Part shown: piece after piece, positions 26,021-34,913 of the stretch
Position numbering within the stretch: the stretch's first letter is position 1
Layout of the letters: every line of letters begins with the position of its first letter
DNA from: Desulfurococcales archaeon
GTDB lineage: Archaea; Thermoproteota; Thermoprotei_A; Sulfolobales; Desulfurococcaceae
Direction: 5' to 3'
Length of the DNA: 64,000 nucleotides
Assembly (NCBI GenBank): GCA_027022365.1
Contig: JALVYU010000031.1
Span: 248,001-312,000 of the forward strand
The notes under the pieces: model-generated
The model's database searches: none
The model's input: only the letters and a program-made list of their open reading frames with translations
What the model was told of the DNA's origin: nothing
Program-made: the position numbers and the translations under genes

Positions 26021-26028
26021 ATTATAAA
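26021..26028 (+). promoter_or_regulatory. TATA box of the 26085 gene
   Basis: attataaa follows a C/T-rich stretch and is about 60 bases before the ATG at 26085. It fits an archaeal TATA element with transcription beginning near 26050. Confidence 0.5.
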
Positions 26029-26084
26029 CCCGGGATAAGCCATTCGCTAGATAGAAGATGAAGATGAGAGGTGTGCTTTAGAGT

Positions 26085-26381
26085 ATGAATGTTCAAGCAA
26101 GAGTTTATGACCGTGCCCGTGAGATAAGCAATTTTATCTTATTAAAATATGTGCACGAACTAGAAGAAATAATGGCTAGAGAAGCCAGGCTGGTTTCAAA
26201 GCAGAGCCTTTCCCCGGAGGATAAGGTCGAGCTGGCTGGTATTAGGGCTTTGAAGAAGGTTATAGCTGAGGAGCTCGGAATACCGATCAAGGAGTTCAAC
26301 CCTGAGGAGGAGAAGATCGCACAATCAATACTGAGCATTATGGATATATTCAAGGACGAGGAAGTAGCGCTTGAGGCTTAA
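26085..26381 (+). CDS. Small helical protein, 98 residues
   Basis: The protein is nearly all helix, charged and acidic at the C-terminus, without cysteines or membrane segments. Heptad-like spacing in LLKYVHELEEIMAREARLV suggests a coiled coil. I do not recognise a family. A GAGGTG element is upstream but farther than usual from the ATG. Flanking gaps of nearly 190 bases on both sides, each with TATA-like sequences, suggest a single-gene unit. Confidence 0.6.
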   Translation: MNVQARVYDRAREISNFILLKYVHELEEIMAREARLVSKQSLSPEDKVELAGIRALKKVIAEELGIPIKEFNPEEEKIAQSILSIMDIFKDEEVALEA

Positions 26382-26570
26382 CCCCAAATATACTCGAGCA
26401 CCCGGGAACCCCTATTTCGCCCTAAACGTCTTAAACATTTTTCTAATATAGTTCTTTGCCTAGCCCCTTGAACCCCTTACCAATATTCTATACAATTCTT
26501 TAAGGTAAATAATATATAAACAACTATTATCAAAACCTTCTTAGACGTACAATAGTGTGGATGATATGCG

Positions 26571-27584
26571 TTGCCAGCAGTCATCGAGGCTAGTGATCTC
26601 CACAAGACCTATATCGAGAAGCGAGGCCTAATCCATAGAAAAGTGAGAAGGGTAGAGGCGCTTAAGGGCATAAGTTTCAAGGTGGAAAAAGGCACTGTAT
26701 TCGGTCTACTTGGACCGAATGGTGCGGGGAAGACAACGACCGTCAAAATACTGAGCACCCTACTTATACCTGACAAGGGAAGAGCCTGGATAATGGGTTA
26801 TGATGCCCTAGAAGAACCAGAGAATGTAAGAGAAATAATAGGTGTTTCCCTGAGTGTTGAGCGTGGATTCTTCTGGAAGCTCACAGGCTATGAAAACCTA
26901 AAATACTTCGGGATGCTGCGGGGCCTTAGCGGCCGTGAGCTGGACAAGAGGATAAGGGAGCTCATGGATCTTCTAGGCCTACTAGAGCTTGGAGCAGACA
27001 CTAAGTTCTATGAAGACTTCAGCTTGGGCATGAAGGCGAGGCTGAGTCTTGCACGGGCCCTCATACATGACCCTCCCGTACTAATATTGGATGAACCAAC
27101 CCTAGGCCTCGACCCTGCGAGCTCGAGGCATATAAGGAACCTTATCGTCCGACTGACGCATGAGGAGGGGAAGACAGTCCTCATCACAAGCCACAATATG
27201 TGGGAGGTAGAGGTCATATGCGACTATGTTGCGATAATCAATAAGGGAAGAATAATAGCGATGGGCACAGTGCCTGAGCTAAAGAGAATGGTCAGCAGAG
27301 AAATACCTATTGAAATAACGAGCTATGCAGGAAAACTTGTCTCGGAGGACATTCTCGAGAAGATCGTAAGAGAGACTCTCGGCATCGAACGTGTAGCTGT
27401 TAAGATGGATAAGCAGGGGAAAGTAAGGATCAGAATATTGGTTGAGAACGGCATGGAGGACAGTGTTGTGAACAAGGCGCTCGAAATTCTTAGAGCCAAG
27501 GGGCTCAGGATCCTCGAGGCAAGGATCATGGAGCCTAGCTTAGAGGATGTATTTATCAAGCTGACCAGTGGTGCTAGGTCTTGA
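26571..27584 (+). CDS. ABC transporter ATP-binding protein
   Basis: The 337-residue ATPase has Walker A GPNGAGKTTTVK near residue 52, the signature FSLGMKARLSLA and Walker B VLILDEPTLGLDP, with SHNMWEVE as the switch-histidine region. A C-terminal domain of about 100 residues follows, as in DrrA-type exporters. The start is TTG at 26571. The gene overlaps the first of two permease genes by four bases, which makes a complete ABC-2 exporter of one ATPase and two different permeases. The substrate is not apparent. Confidence 0.93.
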   Translation: MPAVIEASDLHKTYIEKRGLIHRKVRRVEALKGISFKVEKGTVFGLLGPNGAGKTTTVKILSTLLIPDKGRAWIMGYDALEEPENVREIIGVSLSVERGFFWKLTGYENLKYFGMLRGLSGRELDKRIRELMDLLGLLELGADTKFYEDFSLGMKARLSLARALIHDPPVLILDEPTLGLDPASSRHIRNLIVRLTHEEGKTVLITSHNMWEVEVICDYVAIINKGRIIAMGTVPELKRMVSREIPIEITSYAGKLVSEDILEKIVRETLGIERVAVKMDKQGKVRIRILVENGMEDSVVNKALEILRAKGLRILEARIMEPSLEDVFIKLTSGARS

Positions 27585-28399
27585 GCGAGCTAAGATACGC
27601 CAAGATGATAGTGAAGGCAGAGTTCTACGCGTATATGTGCTGGCTGAAGAACAACAAGCTATTCGCATTTATGACTCTCGCTTGGCCATATCTCATGGCA
27701 GCCTTTATACTCGGGCTCGGCACTGCTCTGGGGAGTCTCTCTGTTTTTGCTTCCAAGGTGGGTGTAGGAGACCCGATATTCTACATTGTATTGGCGAGCG
27801 GGGTACTTGTCTCGAGCATCAACGTGGTAGATTATTCTGCGTGGACACTCATCGACCTGAAGTGGCTGGGAGTGCTTCCATATATCATGGCTTCGCCTCC
27901 AGGCCTTAGGCGTGTAACGATGTACGGCTTGATTATACCGGCAATGATAAGTAGCGCGATAAGCCTGACGGCCGTTGCGCCCGTCGCTGTGTTCACTGAG
28001 GGACCACTAGGACTCGTCAAGGTCGTCGTGGTTCTCGGCCTTGTTTATCTCGCCACGATACCTCTAATCGGGATAGCGGTGATCGCGGGGAGCCTCTCGC
28101 TGATATTCAAGGAGGAGAGCTTCGTGTCTTTTCTGAGCCCACTAATGCTGCTTGTTAGCGGTGTTTACTACCCCATAACATTTCTCCCCAAGATACTCCA
28201 GGTTTTCTCCTACATAGTGCCCGTGACGTATGTTGTGGAGGCCGCGAAGATATTGTCGGTCTACGGTGTACCCCCGTTTGACAAGCTCTTCTGGATAATA
28301 GGGGTACTCGTCGCAATGAGCATATCATACAATCTAATAGCGTACCCCGGCCTCAGGAGTGTGGAGAAGAATGTCAGGAAGCACGGCATATCTACGTAA
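27581..28399 (+). CDS. ABC-2 type permease, first of two
   Basis: The 272-residue protein has six membrane helices and the ABC-2 signature region in helices 5-6: SGVYYPITFLPKILQVFSYI, followed by PVTYVVEAAK. It starts with TTG overlapping the ATPase stop, and its end overlaps the second permease. The pair probably forms a heterodimeric pore. Confidence 0.88.
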   Translation: MSELRYAKMIVKAEFYAYMCWLKNNKLFAFMTLAWPYLMAAFILGLGTALGSLSVFASKVGVGDPIFYIVLASGVLVSSINVVDYSAWTLIDLKWLGVLPYIMASPPGLRRVTMYGLIIPAMISSAISLTAVAPVAVFTEGPLGLVKVVVVLGLVYLATIPLIGIAVIAGSLSLIFKEESFVSFLSPLMLLVSGVYYPITFLPKILQVFSYIVPVTYVVEAAKILSVYGVPPFDKLFWIIGVLVAMSISYNLIAYPGLRSVEKNVRKHGIST

Positions 28400-29186
28400 A
28401 GCCCTGGCGATCGTGTGGCTTCATCTTGTGAGGCTGCACAGGTACAAGCTGGGATTCATGAATATGATACTTACCGACATGATATGGTATATCCTGTTGG
28501 CCCTAGGAGCCCTAGCGTTTTCCCCGGCCGGATCTCATAGCGTGACAGCAGTCATTATCTTCTGGGGAATAGTGATGTGGAGCATCATGAACAACACCAT
28601 ATGGCTTATTGTGGGCTGGGTAAGATTTGTTCTCGCGTGGCGTATATTTGAGGATCACATTCTCCACAATACAAACCCCATATTACTGATAAGCGGGAGA
28701 ATAATTACATCAACAATAGTTACAGCGACGGCCGTACCCGTGATCGCTATAGCCTTCTACTTCCTAACCGGGGCGCCGATAATTTTCGTAAAGAATATAG
28801 GGCTCATGGCACTAGGCATAGTACTCCTGATTATCTATGCAGCCCTCTATAGCATGATGCTTGTATGCTTGTCTCTAAGGCTAAGAATACCTGGTGCAAT
28901 GCTGGATATCACGAACATCGCTATGTTCGTGATAGGAGGCCTCGGAGTCCCCCTAGCATGGATGGCGCCTATCATCAGGAATATAGCGTTCTTCATACCA
29001 TACACCTACGCGGCAGAAATTGCAAGAGCCGGAATAGCTGGTATAGAGCCTTATTTCGGCCTCACGGGTACACTATCTATCGGCGGGATATATATGGCGA
29101 TAATGCTCCTTACCACAATTGTCGTTATAAAGTATAGTATTGATTATATTAGGAGGCATGGCGTAAAAGGAGTCGGCATGATGTAA
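28371..29186 (+). CDS. ABC-2 type permease, second of two
   Basis: The product is about 271 residues from the ATG at 28371, which follows GTGGAGA; an in-frame GTG at 28359 is less likely. There are six membrane helices, and the late motif GVPLAWMAPIIRNIAFFIPY matches the equivalent region of the first permease. The gene overlaps the preceding one by 29 bases and is the last of the three-gene exporter operon. Confidence 0.87.
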   Translation: MSGSTAYLRKALAIVWLHLVRLHRYKLGFMNMILTDMIWYILLALGALAFSPAGSHSVTAVIIFWGIVMWSIMNNTIWLIVGWVRFVLAWRIFEDHILHNTNPILLISGRIITSTIVTATAVPVIAIAFYFLTGAPIIFVKNIGLMALGIVLLIIYAALYSMMLVCLSLRLRIPGAMLDITNIAMFVIGGLGVPLAWMAPIIRNIAFFIPYTYAAEIARAGIAGIEPYFGLTGTLSIGGIYMAIMLLTTIVVIKYSIDYIRRHGVKGVGMM

Positions 29187-29282
29187 TAGTAATTAGACGG
29201 TGGCTTACGCTATTTATTCTCGCTCAGTACTAATTATGGTTCTAGAAAAGCAAACGTAACAACACGATAAACGGTGCCAGGG

Positions 29283-30149
29283 TTGAGGCCTAGGCTTCTA
29301 ACGGACTGGCTGGGAATGCTGAGGATAGGCAACGCTGTAGTAATAGGATTTGCAGCCATAACCGGGTACGTGGTAAGCGGCGGGCACCATCTCTGGGAGG
29401 CTCTACTCCTAGCGCTGTCAGCAACACTGATCGGATGTTATGGGAACGTTATAAATGATGTACTCGATGTAGAGATAGATAGGATCAATAAGCCGTGGAG
29501 GCCGCTTCCATCCGGACGGATAAGTCTCTCCTCGGCGAAAACCGGTGCAGCCATACTTCTCATAGCAGGTATAGCTTTATCACTGCTCCTACCACCTGTC
29601 TGCCCGGTCATAGCAGTCATTGCATCGGTTCTCCTCTACGCCTACTCATGGAGGGTCAAGAAGACAGGGTTTCCAGGGAACCTAGTTATAGCATTTCTAT
29701 CATTCATGGTCGTCGTATACGGCGGCCTCGCAGGCCCCGATCCGGGCAGATCACTAGTTCCCGGCCTATATGCCTTCTTCATAATACTCGGTAGAGAAAT
29801 ATACAAGGGTGTAGAGGACGTTGAGGGCGATCGGCGCCATGGGGTTAAGACCATAGCGGCAAGCCTCGGCGTGAAACCGGCTGTGATCATGGGGACAATA
29901 CTATTGTTCACAGTTGTAGCCATCAGTCCCTTCCCTTATTTCTACATGGGGATGAACATAGCATATCTACTATCAGCTTTCATAGGCGTGGATCTACCTA
30001 TTATAATCGCTTTTATAAAGATCATTAAGAACCCTGTCAAACATGCTTGGACATCAACCCGTATCCTTAAGATCCCCTTGTTCATGGGTCTTCTCGCCTT
30101 CTTTCTCGGCTCACTACCTTTAAATCACAGCTATCTACAGTTCACATAA
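29283..30149 (+). CDS. UbiA prenyltransferase, probable DGGGP synthase
   Basis: The protein of about 288 residues has eight or nine membrane helices and both aspartate-rich motifs of UbiA enzymes: NDVLDVEIDRINKPWRPLPS near residue 60 and EDVEGDRRHGVKT near residue 180. In archaea this subfamily adds the second geranylgeranyl chain to geranylgeranylglyceryl phosphate, an essential step of ether-lipid synthesis. I prefer the TTG at 29283, six bases after GGTG, over the in-frame GTG at 29274 that overlaps it. Another lipid or polyprenol enzyme gene follows. Confidence 0.9.
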   Translation: MRPRLLTDWLGMLRIGNAVVIGFAAITGYVVSGGHHLWEALLLALSATLIGCYGNVINDVLDVEIDRINKPWRPLPSGRISLSSAKTGAAILLIAGIALSLLLPPVCPVIAVIASVLLYAYSWRVKKTGFPGNLVIAFLSFMVVVYGGLAGPDPGRSLVPGLYAFFIILGREIYKGVEDVEGDRRHGVKTIAASLGVKPAVIMGTILLFTVVAISPFPYFYMGMNIAYLLSAFIGVDLPIIIAFIKIIKNPVKHAWTSTRILKIPLFMGLLAFFLGSLPLNHSYLQFT

Positions 30150-30184
30150 TACATAGCTTCATAAAACACTGCCAATATTGGGTA

Positions 30185-30370
30185 ATGATAACTAAAAGCA
30201 GGCTTTATGCTACCCGTATTGAAATACGTAGGCCCAAAAGGAACAACCCGTCAAAGGAGCGTGATGAATTAATGAGGATATACGGGCGTAACATTACATA
30301 CAGTATCAGCATACCTGATATTCTTGAAAGGCATAAAAGAAACACTATAACACAGAAAGCTACAGTCTAA
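30185..30370 (+). CDS. Possible small basic protein, 61 residues
   Basis: This short frame lies in the gap between two lipid genes. It encodes a basic peptide with no motif and has no properly spaced ribosome binding site. It could be chance; I keep it only because it fills the gap without conflict. Confidence 0.25.
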   Translation: MITKSRLYATRIEIRRPKRNNPSKERDELMRIYGRNITYSISIPDILERHKRNTITQKATV

Positions 30371-30412
30371 GTGTTTCCGCCCCTATAATTAAAAGTGTCT
30401 GGTGAAAACGCT

Positions 30413-31012
30413 TTGACCACGAAAGAAGATGTGTTGAAGGAAATAAAGCGGAAATCAATACATGTGATCCCCGGGTTCTTCGCTATACCCTTTATTGAAT
30501 GGCTGGGCAAACCATACGCATTAGCTGTCAGCATCTTTTTCTTCACATTATATGCTCTAAACGAATATGCATTGAGAAAGGGTAAGAAGTGGAGTGTACC
30601 TATAGCGGGCCATACCTTCAAGATCATGGCCAGAAAAGAAGAGCTTGAAAAGAGAACTTTTATCGGCACTGTTTACTTCTGGGGACTAACGATACTGATC
30701 ATCGCTTTTCTACCCCCGGCCCAAGCGGCAGCCGCTATCATGATATCGAGTTTCGGGGACGCCGCAGCAGCGATCATAGGTAAGGCTATCGGTGGTCCCC
30801 GCATACCGTATAATAAGAGAAAGACCTTGGCGGGATCGATCGCTATGTTTCTAGTGTCGGTAGCCAGCTGTATAGTGGCTGGGGTACAGCTATATTCAGG
30901 CCTCCTAGCGTCGGGTATCTCCACGATCGCGGAATCGATGACGAGAATATCTGTTAATGACGAGATAACTGTCCCGGTAATAGCGAGTATTTCCCTCTAC
31001 ATATTAGGATGA
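30413..31012 (+). CDS. Polyprenol/dolichol kinase-like membrane protein (SEC59/DGK1 family)
   Basis: The product is about 199 residues from the TTG at 30413, which follows GGTGA by seven bases; a GTG at 30395 is in frame but lacks such a site. The family's opening EIKRKSIHVIPG and the cytosolic block SFGDAAAAIIGKAIG with PYNKRKTLAGSIAMFL are clear, between about five membrane helices. Relatives phosphorylate dolichol, diacylglycerol or phytol with CTP. It could recycle isoprenoid alcohols for the lipid enzyme encoded just upstream, which is an inference. Confidence 0.85.
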   Translation: MTTKEDVLKEIKRKSIHVIPGFFAIPFIEWLGKPYALAVSIFFFTLYALNEYALRKGKKWSVPIAGHTFKIMARKEELEKRTFIGTVYFWGLTILIIAFLPPAQAAAAIMISSFGDAAAAIIGKAIGGPRIPYNKRKTLAGSIAMFLVSVASCIVAGVQLYSGLLASGISTIAESMTRISVNDEITVPVIASISLYILG

Positions 31013-31334
31013 GCCTTGTTATCCCGACTATTTATGGGAACCATGTATTACTCATAGCAAATTATTCGCTGAGAGGATTAATAACAAGTTATCAAGCCCC
31101 CACTATGAAGGGCCTTGAGAATTCCTTGTACTGCATAAATACAATGATCAAAGGTTTTTGAAATACATAACGTGAAACAAAGGAGTGTAATTTTGTCTAA
31201 ATAACTAGTAAAAACGGTGGGTGAAAACAGGCATAAGTACACGTAAACAAATTACTTAGAAAACACAGAATAATCTTCGGGCCTACTATCTCTATTGTGC
31301 AGAGTTAATAGCTCCTCAGTTGTGGGTCGACCCT
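31013..31334. other. Gene-free region of about 320 bases
   Basis: I see no credible gene. Near 31182-31204 there is a ribosome-binding-like GGAGTG followed by TTG and a stop after three codons. Farther on, GGTGGGTGA at 31216-31225 leads to no start. TATA-like A/T-rich stretches lie near 31250-31270 before the sugar isomerase gene. It may be a long leader or the remains of a gene. Confidence 0.35.
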
Positions 31335-32078
31335 ATGGCCTCGGACAAGATCTATGAATACTACGTGAAAGTACAAGAAATTATCAAAAAGATCTACAGC
31401 GCCGAAAAACATAACATCTTAAAATCAGCTGAAATGTTTGCAGATGCGTTGATCTCTGATCATATCATCCACGTGGCTGGAGCAGGGCACTCGGCTATGG
31501 CTGGAGAAGAACTATTCTATAGGGCTGGAGGCCTTGTCCCCGTGGATCCTATGATAGGGAATGATATAACAATAAGTTCAGGAGCCATCAAGTCGACAAT
31601 GATGGAGTCTGTCGTAGGCTATGCTAAGGTATTGCTGAACCATCATAACGTCGGGAGAGACGATGTAGTATTAATAGTATCGACGAGCGGGAAGAACCAG
31701 TTCCCCGTAGAAATGGCTGTTGAGGCCAAAAACCTTGGTGCAAAAACAATAGGCATAACGAGCGTTAAGTACTCGGAGACGCTCGAGCCGAAGAACACTT
31801 ATGGTAAAAGGCTCTTCGAGGTCGTAGATATTGTGATAGACAACCACGTTCCACCCGGCGATGCATCTGTGGAATACGAGGGCTTCCCAATGAAAACCTC
31901 GCCCCTGTCAACAATAGCTAATACATTTATTGTCAACTCTATCGTTGCACAGACAACTCAGATCTTGCTAGAAAAAGGTGTTGAACCACCTGTATGGCTA
32001 AGCGCTCATCTGCCAGGTGCTATGGAGCACAACTTGGAGTTACTCGAAAAATATAGAGGAAGGATCAGGCTGTTATAA
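31335..32078 (+). CDS. SIS-domain sugar isomerase protein (UPF0309-like)
   Basis: The protein of about 247 residues contains one SIS phosphosugar-binding domain: AGAGHSAMAGEELFYRAGG near residue 50, STSGKNQFPVEMAVEA near residue 115 and IGITSVKYS after it. The end AHLPGAMEHN matches the UPF0309 group, often found beside NagA-type genes as here. Its phosphosugar substrate is probably an amino sugar. I prefer ATG at 31335; a TTG at 31320 is also in frame. A gap of 105 bases separates it from nagA. Confidence 0.87.
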   Translation: MASDKIYEYYVKVQEIIKKIYSAEKHNILKSAEMFADALISDHIIHVAGAGHSAMAGEELFYRAGGLVPVDPMIGNDITISSGAIKSTMMESVVGYAKVLLNHHNVGRDDVVLIVSTSGKNQFPVEMAVEAKNLGAKTIGITSVKYSETLEPKNTYGKRLFEVVDIVIDNHVPPGDASVEYEGFPMKTSPLSTIANTFIVNSIVAQTTQILLEKGVEPPVWLSAHLPGAMEHNLELLEKYRGRIRLL

Positions 32079-32183
32079 GCGGTTTTAAATTATGGATTTA
32101 AGTCTTCAATTCCCTAGTGGAGTCTTAAGATTTGGAGGTAAAATGATTCATTAAAATTGCTATGACCAACGCGGTGAGGGAAC

Positions 32184-33359
32184 GTGGCGAGAGAACTTGT
32201 TATTAGACATGCTAGAATCTATACTCCATTAACAGTCATTAGAGAAGGGTATATCGTTGTCGAAGAAGACGCTATAGCAGAAATCGGCAGAGAGCCCTAT
32301 TCGGGAACAATATCCGACCAATTACACGCGGAAGGACTAATAATTGCACCGGGATTCATCGATACACATATTCACGGTTATGGCGGAAGGGATACTGATG
32401 AAGCAGACGTAGAAGCAATATATACGATATCGAAGGGCTTGGTCAAGCATGGTGTGACAAGCTTCGTCCCATCCTCTGTCACTATGCCTCATGAAGCCCT
32501 AGTCGAAATTGCTAAGTCGATCAAAGAAGCGAGGGAGCAGTGGAAGCCTGAAATAGGGGCGAGAGTACTGGGCCTCCACCTTGAAGGACCGTATCTAAGT
32601 GTGGAGAAGGCAGGTGCTCAGAACAAGGAATATATAAGGCCTGCTTCAATCAAGGAGCTGAAACAATACATTGAGGCTAGCGGAGGACTAATAAGACAAA
32701 TAACCGTTGCACCAGAAAATCCCGGCGCACTAGACCTGATAACATATGCTGTATCTCAAGGCATAACAGTATCCATAGGTCATACAAACGCTACCTACGA
32801 GCAGACAAGACTAGCCATCGAGAGAGGAGCAAGGAAGTCAACACATACATTTAACGGTATGAGGGGAATACATCATCGCGAACCAGGCCCGGTTATCGTC
32901 GTTCTCGAAGATAATAGTGTCTATATCGAGCTAATCACCGACTTCATCCACATAAGTCCTCCCGTAGTCAAGTTCGTGATAAGACATGTTGGGCCATACA
33001 GGATGGTCCTCATATCGGACTCAATATGTGCAACGGGTCTCCCTGACGGTGCATACGAGTTAGGCGGGTTAAAGGTAATCGTTAAGAATGGCGTCCCAAG
33101 GCTTGCCGAAACCGGTGCCCTTGCTGGTAGTACATTGACTCTGGACCGTGCTGTAAGGAACGTTCATAGCCTGGGCTTCGATCTAGGAGAAACACTAGTT
33201 ATGGCCAGCTATACCCCGGCGGCATCTATTAACGCTCTCTGCAGGGATAAAGTAGGGTTGTTGGCGCCCGGGTTCAAGGCAGACCTTGTGTTTCTTGATG
33301 ATTCACTCAATGTTGTTAGGACAATGATTGGTGGAGAAATAGTTTATGAAAAGAGCTAA
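32184..33359 (+). CDS. nagA: N-acetylglucosamine-6-phosphate deacetylase
   Basis: The 391-residue amidohydrolase has the complete NagA set: DTHIHGYGG near residue 60, LHLEGPYLS with the metal-binding glutamate near 135, IGHTNATYEQ and THTFNGMRGIHHREPG with the two histidines, and SDSICATGLPDG with the catalytic aspartate. It releases acetate to give glucosamine-6-phosphate. GTG is the start, preceded by GGTGAGG. The product could be the substrate of the cysteine-less GlmS encoded at 20286. The stop overlaps the convergent MATE gene. Confidence 0.95.
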   Translation: MARELVIRHARIYTPLTVIREGYIVVEEDAIAEIGREPYSGTISDQLHAEGLIIAPGFIDTHIHGYGGRDTDEADVEAIYTISKGLVKHGVTSFVPSSVTMPHEALVEIAKSIKEAREQWKPEIGARVLGLHLEGPYLSVEKAGAQNKEYIRPASIKELKQYIEASGGLIRQITVAPENPGALDLITYAVSQGITVSIGHTNATYEQTRLAIERGARKSTHTFNGMRGIHHREPGPVIVVLEDNSVYIELITDFIHISPPVVKFVIRHVGPYRMVLISDSICATGLPDGAYELGGLKVIVKNGVPRLAETGALAGSTLTLDRAVRNVHSLGFDLGETLVMASYTPAASINALCRDKVGLLAPGFKADLVFLDDSLNVVRTMIGGEIVYEKS

Positions 33360-34738
33360 GGCGTTTTTTCAGTCTCTATAACTTTTTTCAGCCACCTACC
33401 ACTCCTTATCCAAGTCAATGATATTATTCCGGCAACTATATTGCTTATTGACATTCCCATGTAAATGCCGGTGCTGCCGAATCCTAGCAGTAGGGCTAGT
33501 AGGTAGCTCAGACCTATTCTCAGAATCCATAGCCTCACAATAGATATTACAGCGAATGCCCTGGTGTGACCAGATCCATTGGCTATTGCTCCCGCTACGA
33601 AGAATAAGCCGAAGAACGGTATGCTCCACACGAATATGCTTATGAGCCGCGAACCCTCAGCTATGACCATCGGGTCATTAATGAATATGGATACAAGGCC
33701 CTCACGGAAGAAATAGATTAGGATCCCGCCTAGAACTAGGCTTGAAAATACGAGTAGCAATCCGGTCTCTGATATCTTCCTAGCTCTATCGTATTTCTCT
33801 GCACCGATGTTCTGCCCAATCATGATCGACACGGCTCTACTGATTGATCCAACAAACGCCGTCAGGATGTCTATGATCCTGATCGCCACGCCATAAGCCG
33901 CTACAACAACACTGCCAAACATGCTTACGAGGCTCATCATGACCGTGAAGCCCAGCGCATTGCTGCTCTGCTGTATTGCGAGCGGTGTACCTATACGAAA
34001 TATTTTCTTGAGCCACCACTTCTCGATACGCATGTATTTCAGCTCTATCTTCACTCCCCTGATCCCTTTTGCGAGAAAGTATCCGCCGATAATGCTAAGA
34101 AGAGATCTTGAAAGTATTGTCGCGACAGCTGCACCTACAACACCTAGTTGGGGGGCATCTAGTAACCCAAATATCAGTACGGGATCGAGGATCATGTTGG
34201 CTATACTAGAAATTATGCTTAGCATTGTCGGTGTCCTGGTGTCCCCCATGCTATTTGCTATAATCATGTACGCGAAGCCAAGGAAAACAAGGGGGATCCC
34301 GATGAAAATAGTCCTTGTGTATTGTACGGCTAATGGATAGATATTCTTGGGGACATGCATCCATGAGAGGAAATATGGGCTGCCAACATATCCTACTAGA
34401 CTGAATGTCACGGCTAAAATAAGCGCGAACCCGACAAACATGCTCGCGGATTTTTTAACCATTACCTCGTCTCCTGCACCATGATACTGGCTTATCAAGC
34501 TTATCGCGGCATTCATATAGCCTAGCCCGACCGAGTAGACAAGCATTATTAGCGGCCAGGAGACAGTGGGTGCTCCGAACGCGTACCGGCCAAGGCGTCC
34601 AAGCCATAGTGCGTCCACCAGATTATAGGATATGTTAACTAGGTTTGCTAGGAAGACAGGCCAGGCTAGCCACAGGACTGTACGTAGTATTGGTGCCTCC
34701 AGTATTCTTTGTCTGAAAATCCTTGTCCTAGCATCCAT
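33356..34738 (-). CDS. MATE family efflux transporter
   Basis: The protein of about 460 residues has twelve membrane helices in two related halves. The MATE hallmarks are WLAWPVFLANLVNISYNLVD in helix 1, GAPTVSWPLIMLV in helix 2, and the equivalent IRIIDILTAFVGSISRAVS in the second half. Members expel organic cations or flavins using Na+ or H+. The ATG at 34738 follows GGTG by six bases; an in-frame TTG at 34750 overlaps that site. The substrate is unknown. Confidence 0.93.
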   Translation of the reverse strand: MDARTRIFRQRILEAPILRTVLWLAWPVFLANLVNISYNLVDALWLGRLGRYAFGAPTVSWPLIMLVYSVGLGYMNAAISLISQYHGAGDEVMVKKSASMFVGFALILAVTFSLVGYVGSPYFLSWMHVPKNIYPLAVQYTRTIFIGIPLVFLGFAYMIIANSMGDTRTPTMLSIISSIANMILDPVLIFGLLDAPQLGVVGAAVATILSRSLLSIIGGYFLAKGIRGVKIELKYMRIEKWWLKKIFRIGTPLAIQQSSNALGFTVMMSLVSMFGSVVVAAYGVAIRIIDILTAFVGSISRAVSIMIGQNIGAEKYDRARKISETGLLLVFSSLVLGGILIYFFREGLVSIFINDPMVIAEGSRLISIFVWSIPFFGLFFVAGAIANGSGHTRAFAVISIVRLWILRIGLSYLLALLLGFGSTGIYMGMSISNIVAGIISLTWIRSGRWLKKVIETEKTP

Positions 34739-34913
34739 CTGCGGCACCAATAATACGGTGTTATATAGAGCATAGTTGACCTGGTCGAAAAATACGGTTC
34801 ATGAGTCCTAATAATAGTATCTCTATAACTGATGAGTACCCATGATAAATTTGATAAATTGTTCAAAACATAGCAAGAAGTGTACCTAGACCTATTACGG
34901 GGTGATACCCTTC

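Noticed and set aside
31182-31204. Ribosome binding site followed by TTG and a three-codon frame
   Set aside because: Too short to be called a gene; could be a leader peptide, but nothing downstream supports attenuation.
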